Both the position numbers and the translations under genes were made by a program. The notes beneath the pieces are model-generated. The model searched no databases and had not been told where the DNA came from. It saw only the letters and a list, made by a program, of their open reading frames with translations. 8,057 bases of DNA, taken from NCBI GenBank assembly GCA_007136525.1, contig SLGU01000333.1:1-8057 (forward strand), given 5' to 3'. Below are positions 1 to 6,922 of this stretch, piece after piece (within the stretch, counting starts at the first letter, position 1; each line of letters begins with the position of its first letter). The DNA is from Desulfobacteraceae bacterium. GTDB lineage: Bacteria; Desulfobacterota; Desulfobacteria; Desulfobacterales; Desulfosalsimonadaceae.

Positions 1-14
1 TACAACTTACAACC
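1..14. repeat. Heptamer repeat at window edge (two TACAACY units)
   Basis: The window opens with TACAACT followed by TACAACC, the same 7-bp unit found at 2614-2648 and 2767-2795. It may continue left beyond the window. It ends three bases before the ATG of the nifA-like gene, and another single TACAACC lies at 26-32 inside that gene. The orientation matches the copy at 2767-2795. Function is unknown. Confidence 0.6.
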
Positions 15-17
15 ACT

Positions 18-1532
18 ATGGACCATACAACCCTTCTATATGACATCAGCCAGGCGCTAAACAGAAATACGGACCTGAGACAATCCCTCTACACGGTTCT
101 TGATCTTCTGTCTAAACACATGAAAATGGTGCGGGGGATGATCACCATACTCAATCCCCTGAGACAGGAAATCAGTATCGAAGTGGCCCATGGAATCCCT
201 AAAAGCGCCATGATGAAAGGGGTTTATAAGCTCGGGGAGGGCATCACCGGACAGGTCATACAAAGCGGAAAGGCGGTTTCCATTGCAAAAATCAGCGAAT
301 CGGAGCAATTTCTGAACCGCACCGGCACGCGGAAAGGTGCAGCAGGCCGGGAATTGTCCTTTTTCTGCGTTCCCATCAAAAATGAACAACAGGTGATCGG
401 CGCACTGAGCGTGGACAAGCCCTATGATGACGGCTATCCACTCATGGAAGGAGAAAGGTTCCTGTGCGTCGTTGCCGCAATGATTGCCACGACAGTGATC
501 CACCTGGAACGCATCCAACGGGAAAAAGAAAAGCTGGAAGCTGAAAATGAGCGCCTCCGCATGGAACTGGAAAAAAAATACCGCATCAAGAATATAGTCG
601 GCAACTCCAACAAAATGCGGGAAGTTTACCAGATGATCTCCCAGGTGGCCCGCAGCAACGCCACCGTGCTCATTCGGGGGGAGTCCGGCACCGGAAAGGA
701 ACTGGTGGCTAATGCCATCCACTACAACAGCACCCGCGCCAACCAGCCGTTTATCAAGATCAACTGTGCCGCATTGCCTTCAAATCTTATTGAAAGCGAA
801 CTCTTCGGCCATGAAAAGGGCGCATTTACCGGGGCGCTGCACCAGAAACCCGGAAAATTCGAAATCGCATCCAAGGGCACGCTTTTCCTGGACGAAATCG
901 GCTCCATTACCCACGAAGCCCAGGCAAAGATCCTTCGGGTTCTGCAGGAAAAGGAGTTTGAAAGGGTCGGCGGCAACAAGACCCTGCAAGTCGATGTCCG
1001 TATCGTTGCCGCGACCAACAAGAACCTGGAACAGGCGGTAGCGGACAATACCTTCAGGAGCGACCTGTATTACAGGATCAACGTATTCCCCATATACATG
1101 CCCCCCCTCCGGGAACGGAAAACCGACATCCTGGTCCTTGCGGATTATTTCCTGGAAAAATACGCCCGTGAAAACGGCAAGGAAATCCTGCGGTTTTCCA
1201 CGCCGGCCATCGACATGTTCATGTCTTACCACTGGCCCGGAAATGTCCGGGAACTGGAAAACTGCATTGAAAGGGCGGTCCTTTTATGCGAAAACAGGGT
1301 CATTTACGGCTACCATCTCCCCCCCACCCTGCAGACCGCATCCGAATCCGAGACCCTGCCGTCGCAAACCCTGGACAGCGCAGTTGAAAAAATTGAACAG
1401 GAGATGATTATTGAAGCGCTAAAGCACACCCGGGGCAACATTTCCGGGGCGGCAAAAATGCTGGGGTCCACCATCCGGAAGATATCCTACAAAATAGACA
1501 AATACGCCATCAACCCGCGGGCCTACCATTAA
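18..1532 (+). CDS. nifA: NifA-type sigma-54-dependent transcriptional activator
   Basis: Cytoplasmic enhancer-binding protein (504 aa) that would use ATP hydrolysis to open sigma-54 promoters, most likely of nitrogen-fixation genes. Domain order is as in NifA. A GAF sensor spans about 20-162 and a charged, probably coiled-coil linker about 163-190. The AAA+ domain spans about 193-432, with Walker A GESGTGKE (221-228), the sigma-54 contact loop GAFTGA (268-273), Walker B GTLFLDEI (287-294), and Arg347/Arg353 in the arginine-finger region. A Fis-type HTH lies at about 473-497. The only cysteines near the AAA+ end are C416 and C424. The later cysteines of the C-X4-C motif of oxygen-sensitive rhizobial NifA are absent. 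The ATG at 18 gives a normal NifA N-terminus but has no visible Shine-Dalgarno. The frame stays open to the window edge, so a slightly earlier start is possible. The adjacent P-II gene supports a nitrogen role. A GAF-containing paralogue is the main alternative. Confidence 0.83.
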   Translation: MDHTTLLYDISQALNRNTDLRQSLYTVLDLLSKHMKMVRGMITILNPLRQEISIEVAHGIPKSAMMKGVYKLGEGITGQVIQSGKAVSIAKISESEQFLNRTGTRKGAAGRELSFFCVPIKNEQQVIGALSVDKPYDDGYPLMEGERFLCVVAAMIATTVIHLERIQREKEKLEAENERLRMELEKKYRIKNIVGNSNKMREVYQMISQVARSNATVLIRGESGTGKELVANAIHYNSTRANQPFIKINCAALPSNLIESELFGHEKGAFTGALHQKPGKFEIASKGTLFLDEIGSITHEAQAKILRVLQEKEFERVGGNKTLQVDVRIVAATNKNLEQAVADNTFRSDLYYRINVFPIYMPPLRERKTDILVLADYFLEKYARENGKEILRFSTPAIDMFMSYHWPGNVRELENCIERAVLLCENRVIYGYHLPPTLQTASESETLPSQTLDSAVEKIEQEMIIEALKHTRGNISGAAKMLGSTIRKISYKIDKYAINPRAYH

Positions 1533-1553
1533 TCCCAACATCTTAACCGCGCC

Positions 1554-2007
<454 letters not shown>

Positions 2008-2055
2008 TACAGCAGATATTATGGATTGCGTATGCAAATCCTGTTTATCGAATTC

Positions 2056-2084
2056 TTCATAATACAATAAATCCGTTAAGTCAA
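2056..2084 (-). promoter_or_regulatory. Candidate sigma-70 promoter for the P-II gene
   Basis: On the minus strand, TTGACT (plus 2079-2084) and TATGAA (plus 2056-2061) are 17 bp apart. The -35 is close to consensus and the -10 matches four of six bases. Transcription would start near 2049, giving a leader of about 157 nt. A weaker alternative nearer the gene (TTTAAC, 17 bp, TTTATT) is also possible. No convincing sigma-54 site was seen. Confidence 0.3.
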
Positions 2085-2099
2085 CAATGCCTTAACGGA
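2072..2099. promoter_or_regulatory. 9-bp inverted repeat between divergent P-II and PilZ genes
   Basis: TCCGTTAAG and CTTAACGGA are exact reverse complements separated by ten bases. The left arm overlaps the predicted minus-strand -35 box. On the plus strand the repeat falls in the predicted PilZ leader. It could be an operator or an RNA hairpin. No U-tract follows on either strand, so an intrinsic terminator is unlikely. Confidence 0.45.
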
Positions 2100-2136
2100 C
2101 GGGCACCACTGTTGCTGGTTAGAAAAACCGGTATCC

Positions 2137-2144
2137 AGGGAGGG
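2137..2144 (+). promoter_or_regulatory. Shine-Dalgarno of the PilZ gene
   Basis: AGGGAGGG ends four bases before the ATG at 2149, with GGAGG five bases away. It is a strong purine-rich site that supports this start. Confidence 0.7.
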
Positions 2145-2148
2145 TTGC

Positions 2149-2616
2149 ATGACAATCAAACTATTTCTCGAGCCTGACAACACCGTGGTCATCTCCTGCT
2201 CCCAATGCAATAAAACCAAAAACCTTGATGCCAAGCGAATCAAGGGGACCAGAATTAAGGCCAAGTGTACCTGCGGACACATCTCAACGTTTCAGCTGGA
2301 AAAACGGCGGCACTATCGCAAGGAAACCGACCTGAGGGGAAAGTATCGCGTTATACCGAACGATCGCACCCCCTCTGATTCAGGCATAATGACGGTTGTA
2401 AACCTTTCCAGAAACGGCGTTCGCCTGAAATTCAGCGCATTTCCGGTTTTAAACATCGGCGATGTCGTCAGCATCGAATTCAACCTTGATGACCGCAATC
2501 ATTCGCTCGTACACAGGGATGTCGTCGTTCAGAACATAGAAGGCCCTTATGTGGGCGCACGGTTCCACCGACCGAACAGCATGGACAATGTCATCGGTTT
2601 TTATCTGTTTAAATAG
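2149..2616 (+). CDS. PilZ-domain protein with N-terminal CxxC...CxC zinc-ribbon-like module
   Basis: Probable cyclic-di-GMP receptor of 155 aa, soluble, with no signal peptide or membrane segment. Residues 1-50 carry C17-x2-C20 and C40-x-C42, arranged like a small zinc ribbon. Residues 51-155 look like PilZ. The basic RxxxR motif is at R53-R57 (within KRRHYRK) and the second ligand motif (D/N)xSxxG is NLSRNG at 85-90, followed by alternating beta-strand-like segments. Both nucleotide-contact motifs are intact, so c-di-GMP binding is expected from family knowledge. The gene is divergent from P-II and convergent with glnE. Its TAG stop is the first three bases of the heptamer array at 2614. Output partner is unknown: such proteins affect motility, exopolysaccharide or signalling. 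The N-terminal module could bind metal, DNA or a partner protein. Confidence 0.85.
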   Translation: MTIKLFLEPDNTVVISCSQCNKTKNLDAKRIKGTRIKAKCTCGHISTFQLEKRRHYRKETDLRGKYRVIPNDRTPSDSGIMTVVNLSRNGVRLKFSAFPVLNIGDVVSIEFNLDDRNHSLVHRDVVVQNIEGPYVGARFHRPNSMDNVIGFYLFK

Positions 2617-2648
2617 GTTGTAGGTTGTAAGTTGTAGGTTGTAAGTTT
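2614..2648 (+). repeat. Heptamer array, left arm (five TARGTTG units)
   Basis: Five consecutive 7-bp units read TAGGTTG, TAGGTTG, TAAGTTG, TAGGTTG and TAAGTTT. The first three bases are the stop codon of the PilZ gene. A 21-bp stretch (2616-2636) is an exact reverse complement of 2775-2795, so a transcript of the whole junction could fold into a long stem. Confidence 0.85.
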
Positions 2649-2700
2649 AAGGGCAAGGGCAAGGGCAAGGCAAGGGCAAGGGCGAGGGCAAGGGCGGGGG
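2649..2700 (+). repeat. G-rich hexamer array (AAGGGC units), G-quadruplex candidate
   Basis: Directly abutting the heptamers are eight short units: AAGGGC three times, one shortened AAGGC, AAGGGC twice, GAGGGC and AAGGGC. They end in a run of five G. This gives eight tracts of three or more G on the plus strand, mostly with three-base loops, which meets the usual pattern for a G-quadruplex in DNA or in read-through RNA of the PilZ gene. The shortened unit suggests replication slippage. Confidence 0.8.
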
Positions 2701-2722
2701 TTAAAGCTGAAGCAACACGCTC

Positions 2723-2740
2723 ATCGCGACGGAACGCGAT
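2723..2740. repeat. Small hairpin between the repeat arms
   Basis: ATCGCG and CGCGAT are separated by six bases. It lies in the unique part of the convergent junction, between PilZ and glnE. No T-run follows on either strand, so it is not a canonical intrinsic terminator. No classic terminator was found for either gene. Confidence 0.35.
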
Positions 2741-2766
2741 TCAAGTACCGAGGGTTTTGCCTTTAC

Positions 2767-2795
2767 CTACAACTTACAACTTACAACCTACAACC
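2767..2795 (-). repeat. Heptamer array, right arm (inverted relative to left arm)
   Basis: Four 7-bp units plus one base: CTACAAC, TTACAAC, TTACAAC, CTACAAC, C. Read on the minus strand these are the same TARGTTG units as at 2614-2648. The last six codons of glnE (V-V-G-C-K-L) and its TAA stop are encoded by this repeat. Confidence 0.85.
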
Positions 2796-5689
2796 GTTTC
2801 CCACATCCGCATCACGCGCCTGCGCAGTTCCATGAACCGTTTTTCCGGCAAAACGGGCTTTTTTTCCTGAAGCGTCAACCGGTGAACGAAATGCCGATAA
2901 ATCAGGTACGCCTGCTTCAGGGTGTGCGCCGTAATATCGTCGATGATGTCTGAAAGCGCCAACGCATTGAGCAGGCGGACAACGTCCGTCCATTGAACCA
3001 GGGCCTCGTGGTCCGCCGCGTGGAGCAGCACCAGGTACTGGACAAGAAACTCGATATCAACGATGCCGCCCGGGTCCTGTTTCAAATCAAAACGGCCGGG
3101 GATGCCAGGACCATGAGCGGTTCTCATTTTTTCGCGCATTTCTATGACGTCTTGGGCCAGTTTGGTTTTGTCCCGCCTCTTGGTGATGATGCGCCTGCGG
3201 ATCACCCTGAAGCGCTCGCAAACCTGCGGGTCCCCGTTGATGGGCCGGGCTTTTATAATTGCCTGATGCTCCCAGCTCCATGCCTGGTTGACCTGGTAAT
3301 CCTCGAATGCATCCACGTGGCTGACCAGAATTCCGGCATTCCCGCTTGGCCGGAGCCGCATATCGGCATCATAGAGCTTTCCGGTGGATGTCGGCGTGGA
3401 CAGAAAATGAATGATCCGCTGCCCAAGGCGGGCATAAAATTCGGAGTTGTATAATGGGCGGAACGTCCCCCCGCGGGTCTGCCCCTGGGCGGCAGTATGC
3501 AGAAAAACGAGATCCAGGTCCGAGCCATAGCCCAGTTCAATGCCGCCCAGCTTGCCGTAGGCGATGGTGGCGAATCCTGTCTCTTCATCATTCAAATCCG
3601 CAAGATGTGAAGGCTTCCCGTAACGGTCCGACAATTGCCGCCAGGATATTTCCAGGGCCTTGTCCACAACGGTTTCCGCAAGAAACGTCAGCCTGTCGCT
3701 GACTTTCATGAGGGGCAAATTGCCGGTGACATCCGCCGCTACGATCCGGAAGGTATTGATCTGTTTAAAAACTCTCACCTCATCCATCTGGCGCTCGATA
3801 TCGCCCTCCGGGACCATTTGAAGGCGGTGGGCCAGCTCTGTGGCGAGCGCGGCCTTTTCGAGGGGCGCATAGAGGGAGCGCATATCCAGCAACTCATCCA
3901 ACAGCAGGGGATGCTTGCACAAAAAGGATACAATCCATGGACTGATGCGGGCCAACCGTATCAGGTGATCCAATGCGCCCGGGTTTTCCAGCAGCAGGGC
4001 GATATAGCAGCTCCGCCGGACGATTGCCTCAATGAGCGGAATAATGCGCTCCAGAACGATCAACGGCCGGTCTGTTTTTGCCGATGCAGCGAGCAGCAGC
4101 GGCATCAGCCTGTCAACGCGGTTCTGGACCAGGCTCCCGATTTCATCGCCAAGGTTTACATTCCGGATCCGGCTGAGCCCCGAAAACACTTTCTCCGGTT
4201 GCCTGAAGCCCGAATCGTAGAGGATGCGGATGTTGTTCTCGTGATCGTCAGGGTTCTGCCACACGGAAGCAAGCGGCCCCGCATCAGAATTCTCAGGGCC
4301 GGGCGTTTCAGGGGCCAGCAGATCGCGGAAATGGGAATGCACCTTTTCCATGTGCGTCCTCAAGCGATCAAGGAAGTCTTCAATGTTTAAAAACCCCATA
4401 CCCGCCGCGAGGATGGCCTGTCCGGCCCCATCGGATGGCAGCGTGTGCGCCTGCATGTCATTGTACATCTGAATGCGGTTTTCGGTATTGCGCAGAAAAA
4501 TATAGGCGGCTGTCAGTTCATTATATACCGGACGGGCGATGCAGCGGTCTGCAGCCATAAACGCCAGCACCTTGAGCAGGCTCCTCTCCTGGTAGGATGG
4601 ATTGATGCCGCCGCGTATCAACTGGAAAACCTGGCCGAAAAACTCGATTTCACGGATGCCGCCAGAACCATGCTTGATGTTGTCCTTCATCCCTTTACGG
4701 ACGACTTCACGCTCGATTTTATGTTTCATTTCGCGAAGGGATTCAAAGGTCCCGTAATCCAGGTAGCGCCTGAAAACAAAAGGCCGCAACCGTTCAAGCA
4801 GCATCCCGCCTGCATCAATATCACCGGCAACCGCCCGGGCCTTTATCAGGGCATACCGTTCCCAACCCCGGCCGAACATCTGGTAATAATCCTCCATGGC
4901 GTCGAAGCTCATTACCAGCGGGCCGGCATCCCCGTATGGCCGAAGGCGCGTGTCGACCCGGAACACAAATCCATCAACCGTTGATTTGGACAGGATATCG
5001 ATCAGCCGCCGGGCCAGTCTCGAAAAAAAATCCTCGTTGGTGATGCTGGACGGCTGGCCGAGGGTCTGCCCCGCTTCGGGAAATGCGAAAATAAGGTCAA
5101 TGTCGGAAGAAAAGTTAAGCTCGAGGCCCCCGAGTTTTCCCATGCCAATGACGACCAACCGCTGGGTTTGGCCTGAATGGGATGTGGGTATACCATACGC
5201 ATCGCAGAAAATACCATAAAGGGCATCGAGCGCATATGTCAGGCAGGCATCCGCAAACAGGGAAAGGTCACCAAGGGTTTCATGCAAATTTGCTTTCCCC
5301 GTGAGATCGCGCCATGCAATGCGCACCATTTCCCGTGTTCTGAGTTTCCTCAGTGCTTCGGCAAGGTTTGCTTCCTCTTTTGCGCTGCCTGCGACCGCCT
5401 TTGCCAGGGCGCCATATTCTCCCGGCTCGTATGAACGCGCCAGGTCCCCGCTTGTCAGCAGGTCTTTCAAAATATAGGGCTTCCGTATACAGCTCGATGC
5501 GACAAACTCACTGAGGGTAAATACCTGGAAAAGCGCATCGCGCACCGCCTCACCGTCCGGAAGGTCGATGTCGTTGTTTTTGGCGGCGTGGAAACATGCC
5601 GCCACCTTTCCCAGGGACCTTTCCCGTATCGCCTCAGGCAGATTTTCCAAAAATTCAGCACCTTTCCATTCTCTCTGTGCGCGGATCAT
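2774..5689 (-). CDS. glnE: Bifunctional glutamine synthetase adenylyltransferase/deadenylase
   Basis: Cytoplasmic enzyme that attaches AMP to a tyrosine of glutamine synthetase to lower its activity, and removes it by phosphorolysis, under P-II and glutamine control. At 971 aa it is full length for the family. It has the two tandem nucleotidyltransferase domains of GlnE. The N-terminal (deadenylylase) domain shows GMGKLGGLELNFSSDIDLIF (182-201; D196, D198) with D246 in DTRLRP. The C-terminal (adenylylase) domain shows YGKLGGIELGYGSDLDLVF (711-729; D724, D726) with D776 in DADMRLRP. Helical regulatory segments follow each (about 265-455 and 790-965). All key acids are present, so both activities should work. 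The ATG at 5689 has only a weak ribosome site (GAAAGA). The deaminase gene lies 36 bp upstream on the same strand, suggesting co-transcription. The extreme C-terminus (VVGCKL) is read from the heptamer repeat, just after the point where family members usually end. Confidence 0.96.
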   Translation of the reverse strand: MIRAQREWKGAEFLENLPEAIRERSLGKVAACFHAAKNNDIDLPDGEAVRDALFQVFTLSEFVASSCIRKPYILKDLLTSGDLARSYEPGEYGALAKAVAGSAKEEANLAEALRKLRTREMVRIAWRDLTGKANLHETLGDLSLFADACLTYALDALYGIFCDAYGIPTSHSGQTQRLVVIGMGKLGGLELNFSSDIDLIFAFPEAGQTLGQPSSITNEDFFSRLARRLIDILSKSTVDGFVFRVDTRLRPYGDAGPLVMSFDAMEDYYQMFGRGWERYALIKARAVAGDIDAGGMLLERLRPFVFRRYLDYGTFESLREMKHKIEREVVRKGMKDNIKHGSGGIREIEFFGQVFQLIRGGINPSYQERSLLKVLAFMAADRCIARPVYNELTAAYIFLRNTENRIQMYNDMQAHTLPSDGAGQAILAAGMGFLNIEDFLDRLRTHMEKVHSHFRDLLAPETPGPENSDAGPLASVWQNPDDHENNIRILYDSGFRQPEKVFSGLSRIRNVNLGDEIGSLVQNRVDRLMPLLLAASAKTDRPLIVLERIIPLIEAIVRRSCYIALLLENPGALDHLIRLARISPWIVSFLCKHPLLLDELLDMRSLYAPLEKAALATELAHRLQMVPEGDIERQMDEVRVFKQINTFRIVAADVTGNLPLMKVSDRLTFLAETVVDKALEISWRQLSDRYGKPSHLADLNDEETGFATIAYGKLGGIELGYGSDLDLVFLHTAAQGQTRGGTFRPLYNSEFYARLGQRIIHFLSTPTSTGKLYDADMRLRPSGNAGILVSHVDAFEDYQVNQAWSWEHQAIIKARPINGDPQVCERFRVIRRRIITKRRDKTKLAQDVIEMREKMRTAHGPGIPGRFDLKQDPGGIVDIEFLVQYLVLLHAADHEALVQWTDVVRLLNALALSDIIDDITAHTLKQAYLIYRHFVHRLTLQEKKPVLPEKRFMELRRRVMRMWETVVGCKL

Positions 5690-5725
5690 CGTCTTTCACT
5701 CATGAATACGGCCTCGTGTAAAATG

Positions 5726-6256
5726 CTATTTGTCGAAAACATTATCCAAACCCATTACATACCGGGCAAAAAGCGTGTCTTTAAGGTAGCCGTTGTCCGG
5801 ATTTGAAAAAAAAGCCCGCATCAATGCATGGCTCTCCTCTCTGCACACGTTGGGAACAACGGCCGGATTCATATCCCTGTACAAAGGCGGCATTGCCTGA
5901 AGGCGCAGCGATGTGCCGCCGCCCATAACATCCTCAAATGCATAAACGATGCGGCGAATACCGGATATCAGTATGGCACCGAAACACATCAAACATGGCT
6001 CGAGCGTGCTGTACAGACAAAACCGGTCTTTCCCAATGGCCGGCCTGCTTCTATACAGCTGCCTTAATGCGATGATCTCCGCATGGTCGATTTCATTTGC
6101 CAGGGCGCCCCGACTGGCAGCGCGGCACCCGGATGCGACCACTTCCTCCCCGTCCGTGATGACGCAGCCTACAGGGAAATCGCCCGCCCGCAGGGCTGAT
6201 TCGGCCTCATCAAGCGCCATGCGCATAAACCGTTCATCCTGTTTTTCAGGCTTCAT
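5726..6256 (-). CDS. TadA-like nucleoside deaminase (CDA fold)
   Basis: Zinc-dependent hydrolytic deaminase of the cytidine/tRNA-adenosine deaminase superfamily, cytoplasmic. Numbered from this start (176 aa), the zinc and proton-shuttle motif HAE is at H58-E60 and the second zinc motif PCLMC holds C88 and C91. The PVGCV segment typical of TadA is at about 28-32. The asparagine that lies 11 residues before the HAE histidine in TadA (its NRP motif) has no equivalent: this stretch reads GCRAASRG. Substrate is therefore uncertain: wobble adenosine in tRNA-Arg, guanine, or another nucleoside. Start choice: GAGG (6264-6267) is seven bases from the ATG at 6256 and four from an adjacent ATG at 6259. 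The longer frame from 6301 has no ribosome site and runs through a GC-rich hairpin. The gene ends 36 bp before glnE and probably leads that operon. Confidence 0.82.
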   Translation of the reverse strand: MKPEKQDERFMRMALDEAESALRAGDFPVGCVITDGEEVVASGCRAASRGALANEIDHAEIIALRQLYRSRPAIGKDRFCLYSTLEPCLMCFGAILISGIRRIVYAFEDVMGGGTSLRLQAMPPLYRDMNPAVVPNVCREESHALMRAFFSNPDNGYLKDTLFARYVMGLDNVFDK

Positions 6257-6271
6257 CATTACCCCTCTCTG

Positions 6272-6300
6272 TGCCCGGGGCTTCAGGCCCCTGCCCGGCA
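6272..6300. repeat. GC-rich hairpin in the deaminase leader
   Basis: GGGGC (6277-6281) pairs with GCCCC (6287-6291) around TTCAG, and TGCC (6272-6275) can pair with GGCA (6297-6300). It sits immediately upstream of the deaminase ribosome-binding site (6262-6267). It could affect translation, or be another member of the CCTGAAG-containing palindromes found further right. Confidence 0.4.
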
Positions 6301-6433
6301 TTGATTAAACTATTTTAAAATTCGCATTTTTCCGCCAAAAAAGCAACGGGGTAGTGTATCCCGTCCCTTACGCGTTTTGAAAAACGGACCGGCAGGTTTG
6401 ATGTTTACCGAATGGTGCTGCCATTAAACCCCC

Positions 6434-6457
6434 GAGTCCCGAAGGGCATATGATTAT
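6434..6457 (+). repeat. Partial copy of the palindrome-family unit
   Basis: GAGTCC, one base, GAAGGG (6434-6446) matches the start of the large hairpin arm at 6545-6557 with one difference. The following bases give GAAGGGCATATGATTAT (6441-6457), which repeats at 6481-6497 with a single change, exactly 40 bp further on. It looks like a decayed or truncated copy of the left end of the composite element. Confidence 0.55.
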
Positions 6458-6472
6458 GCAATAACGGCAAAA

Positions 6473-6489
6473 ATGCCCTGGAAGGGCAT
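6473..6489. repeat. Outer left hairpin of the composite element
   Basis: ATGCCCT and AGGGCAT are perfect 7-bp arms around GGA. The mirror-position hairpin at 6645-6659 has the same plan with related bases. Confidence 0.65.
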
Positions 6490-6492
6490 GTG

Positions 6493-6520
6493 ATTATAGC
6501 CGGTGGTTTTAACCACCGGT
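6493..6520 (+). repeat. 28-bp palindromic unit, copy 1
   Basis: ATTATAG is followed by CCGGTGGTT, two T, and AACCACCGG, then T. The 20-bp core (6500-6519) is a perfect palindrome. Copy 2, in opposite orientation at 6613-6640, differs at two positions. Confidence 0.75.
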
Positions 6521-6544
6521 ATGACATTACCACAATAAAACACA

Positions 6545-6591
6545 GAGTCCTGAAGGGACGACGTATATTCAATGTCGTCCCTTCAGGACTC
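6545..6591. repeat. Perfect 18-bp inverted repeat (central hairpin)
   Basis: GAGTCCTGAAGGGACGAC (6545-6562) and its exact reverse complement (6574-6591) flank an 11-base AT-rich loop. This is the longest perfect hairpin stem in the intergenic region. No T-run follows and no gene ends here, so it is not a transcription terminator for a visible gene. Confidence 0.85.
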
Positions 6592-6612
6592 CGCGGTCTT
6601 GCTATTACATGG

Positions 6613-6640
6613 ACCGGTGGTTGAAACCACCGCCTATAAT
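6613..6640 (-). repeat. 28-bp palindromic unit, copy 2 (inverted)
   Basis: Read on the minus strand it begins ATTATAG and continues with the CGGTGGTT / AACCACCG palindrome (core 6615-6632, loop GA). It matches copy 1 at 26 of 28 positions. Distances from the central hairpin are nearly equal on both sides (24 and 21 bases). Confidence 0.75.
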
Positions 6641-6644
6641 GTTT

Positions 6645-6659
6645 ATCCCCTCCGGGGAT
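6645..6659. repeat. Outer right hairpin of the composite element
   Basis: ATCCCC and GGGGAT flank TCC. It occupies the mirror position of the hairpin at 6473-6489, with ATTATAG at a similar distance inside. Confidence 0.55.
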
Positions 6660-6922
6660 GATCCGTGCTATCTGCAAGCCCCTGCCAGGCTTTTTTTCAG
6701 GCCCTTCAAGGGGAATTGCCGCAGGCCTTTTGACGTTATTGACAACGCGGCTGATTTCGGGTAGCACTAAAATGTTGATAATATCGCTTGTTTCTTAGGG
6801 GATCGTCCGGGCAGACAGCGGACCAGCGTTCACCTATATAACCGTCACAATTATGAAAGCGGCCCGGTGTCAAAAATCCCGGTCCGGCACAGACGACTTT
6901 CACAACATTTCAGGTATTGAAT

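Larger units (their letters stand above)
6473..6659. mobile_element. Composite palindromic repeat element (REP/BIME- or MITE-like)
   Basis: Five hairpins are ordered so that the whole 187-bp block is roughly its own reverse complement, centred near 6567. An outer hairpin sits at each end (6473-6489 and 6645-6659). A 28-bp palindromic unit sits inside each (6493-6520 and, inverted, 6613-6640; 26 of 28 bases match). A perfect 18-bp-arm hairpin is in the middle (6545-6591). No transposase is in the window, and such elements are usually mobilised in trans, for example by REP-associated tyrosine transposases. Mobility is inferred from structure only. Confidence 0.55.
6302..6922. other. Intergenic region without a convincing gene
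   Basis: This stretch separates the deaminase gene from the hyuA-like gene. Positions 6302-6433 are unremarkable. Positions 6434-6712 are dominated by palindromes, listed separately. Positions 6713-6922 should hold the hyuA promoter. A consensus TTGACA lies at 6739-6744, but no good -10 is at the right distance (TAAAAT at 6768-6773 is 23 bp away). The frames open across the repeats have repeat-derived, low-quality protein sequence. No tRNA or other RNA gene was recognised. Confidence 0.6.

Noticed and set aside
57..722. 221-codon minus-strand open frame opposite nifA
   Set aside because: It lies wholly antisense to the well-supported GAF-AAA+ coding frame and its peptide resembles no family.
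2028..2041. GG-N10-GC pattern on the minus strand, possible sigma-54 promoter of the P-II gene
   Set aside because: Only the GG and GC dinucleotides match. The surrounding bases depart from TGGCAC-N5-TTGC, so it is too weak to call.
3635..4390. 251-codon plus-strand open frame opposite glnE
   Set aside because: Antisense shadow of glnE, whose frame is continuous with conserved motifs on both sides. No domain is seen in the antisense peptide.
6257..6301. Longer deaminase start at 6301 (extra MPGRGLKPRAQRGVM)
   Set aside because: No ribosome site precedes it, and the extension is encoded by a GC-rich hairpin. A good site lies just before 6256/6259.
6676..6697. AAGCC...GGCTT followed by T-run, terminator-like on the plus strand
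   Set aside because: The stem is only five base pairs and no plus-strand gene ends upstream of it. Probably part of the repeat-rich sequence.
6405..6767. 120-codon minus-strand open frame across the palindromes
   Set aside because: Its peptide is made of translated repeats (YRWLKPP and RRWFQPP from the two palindrome copies), with no ribosome site and no recognisable domain.
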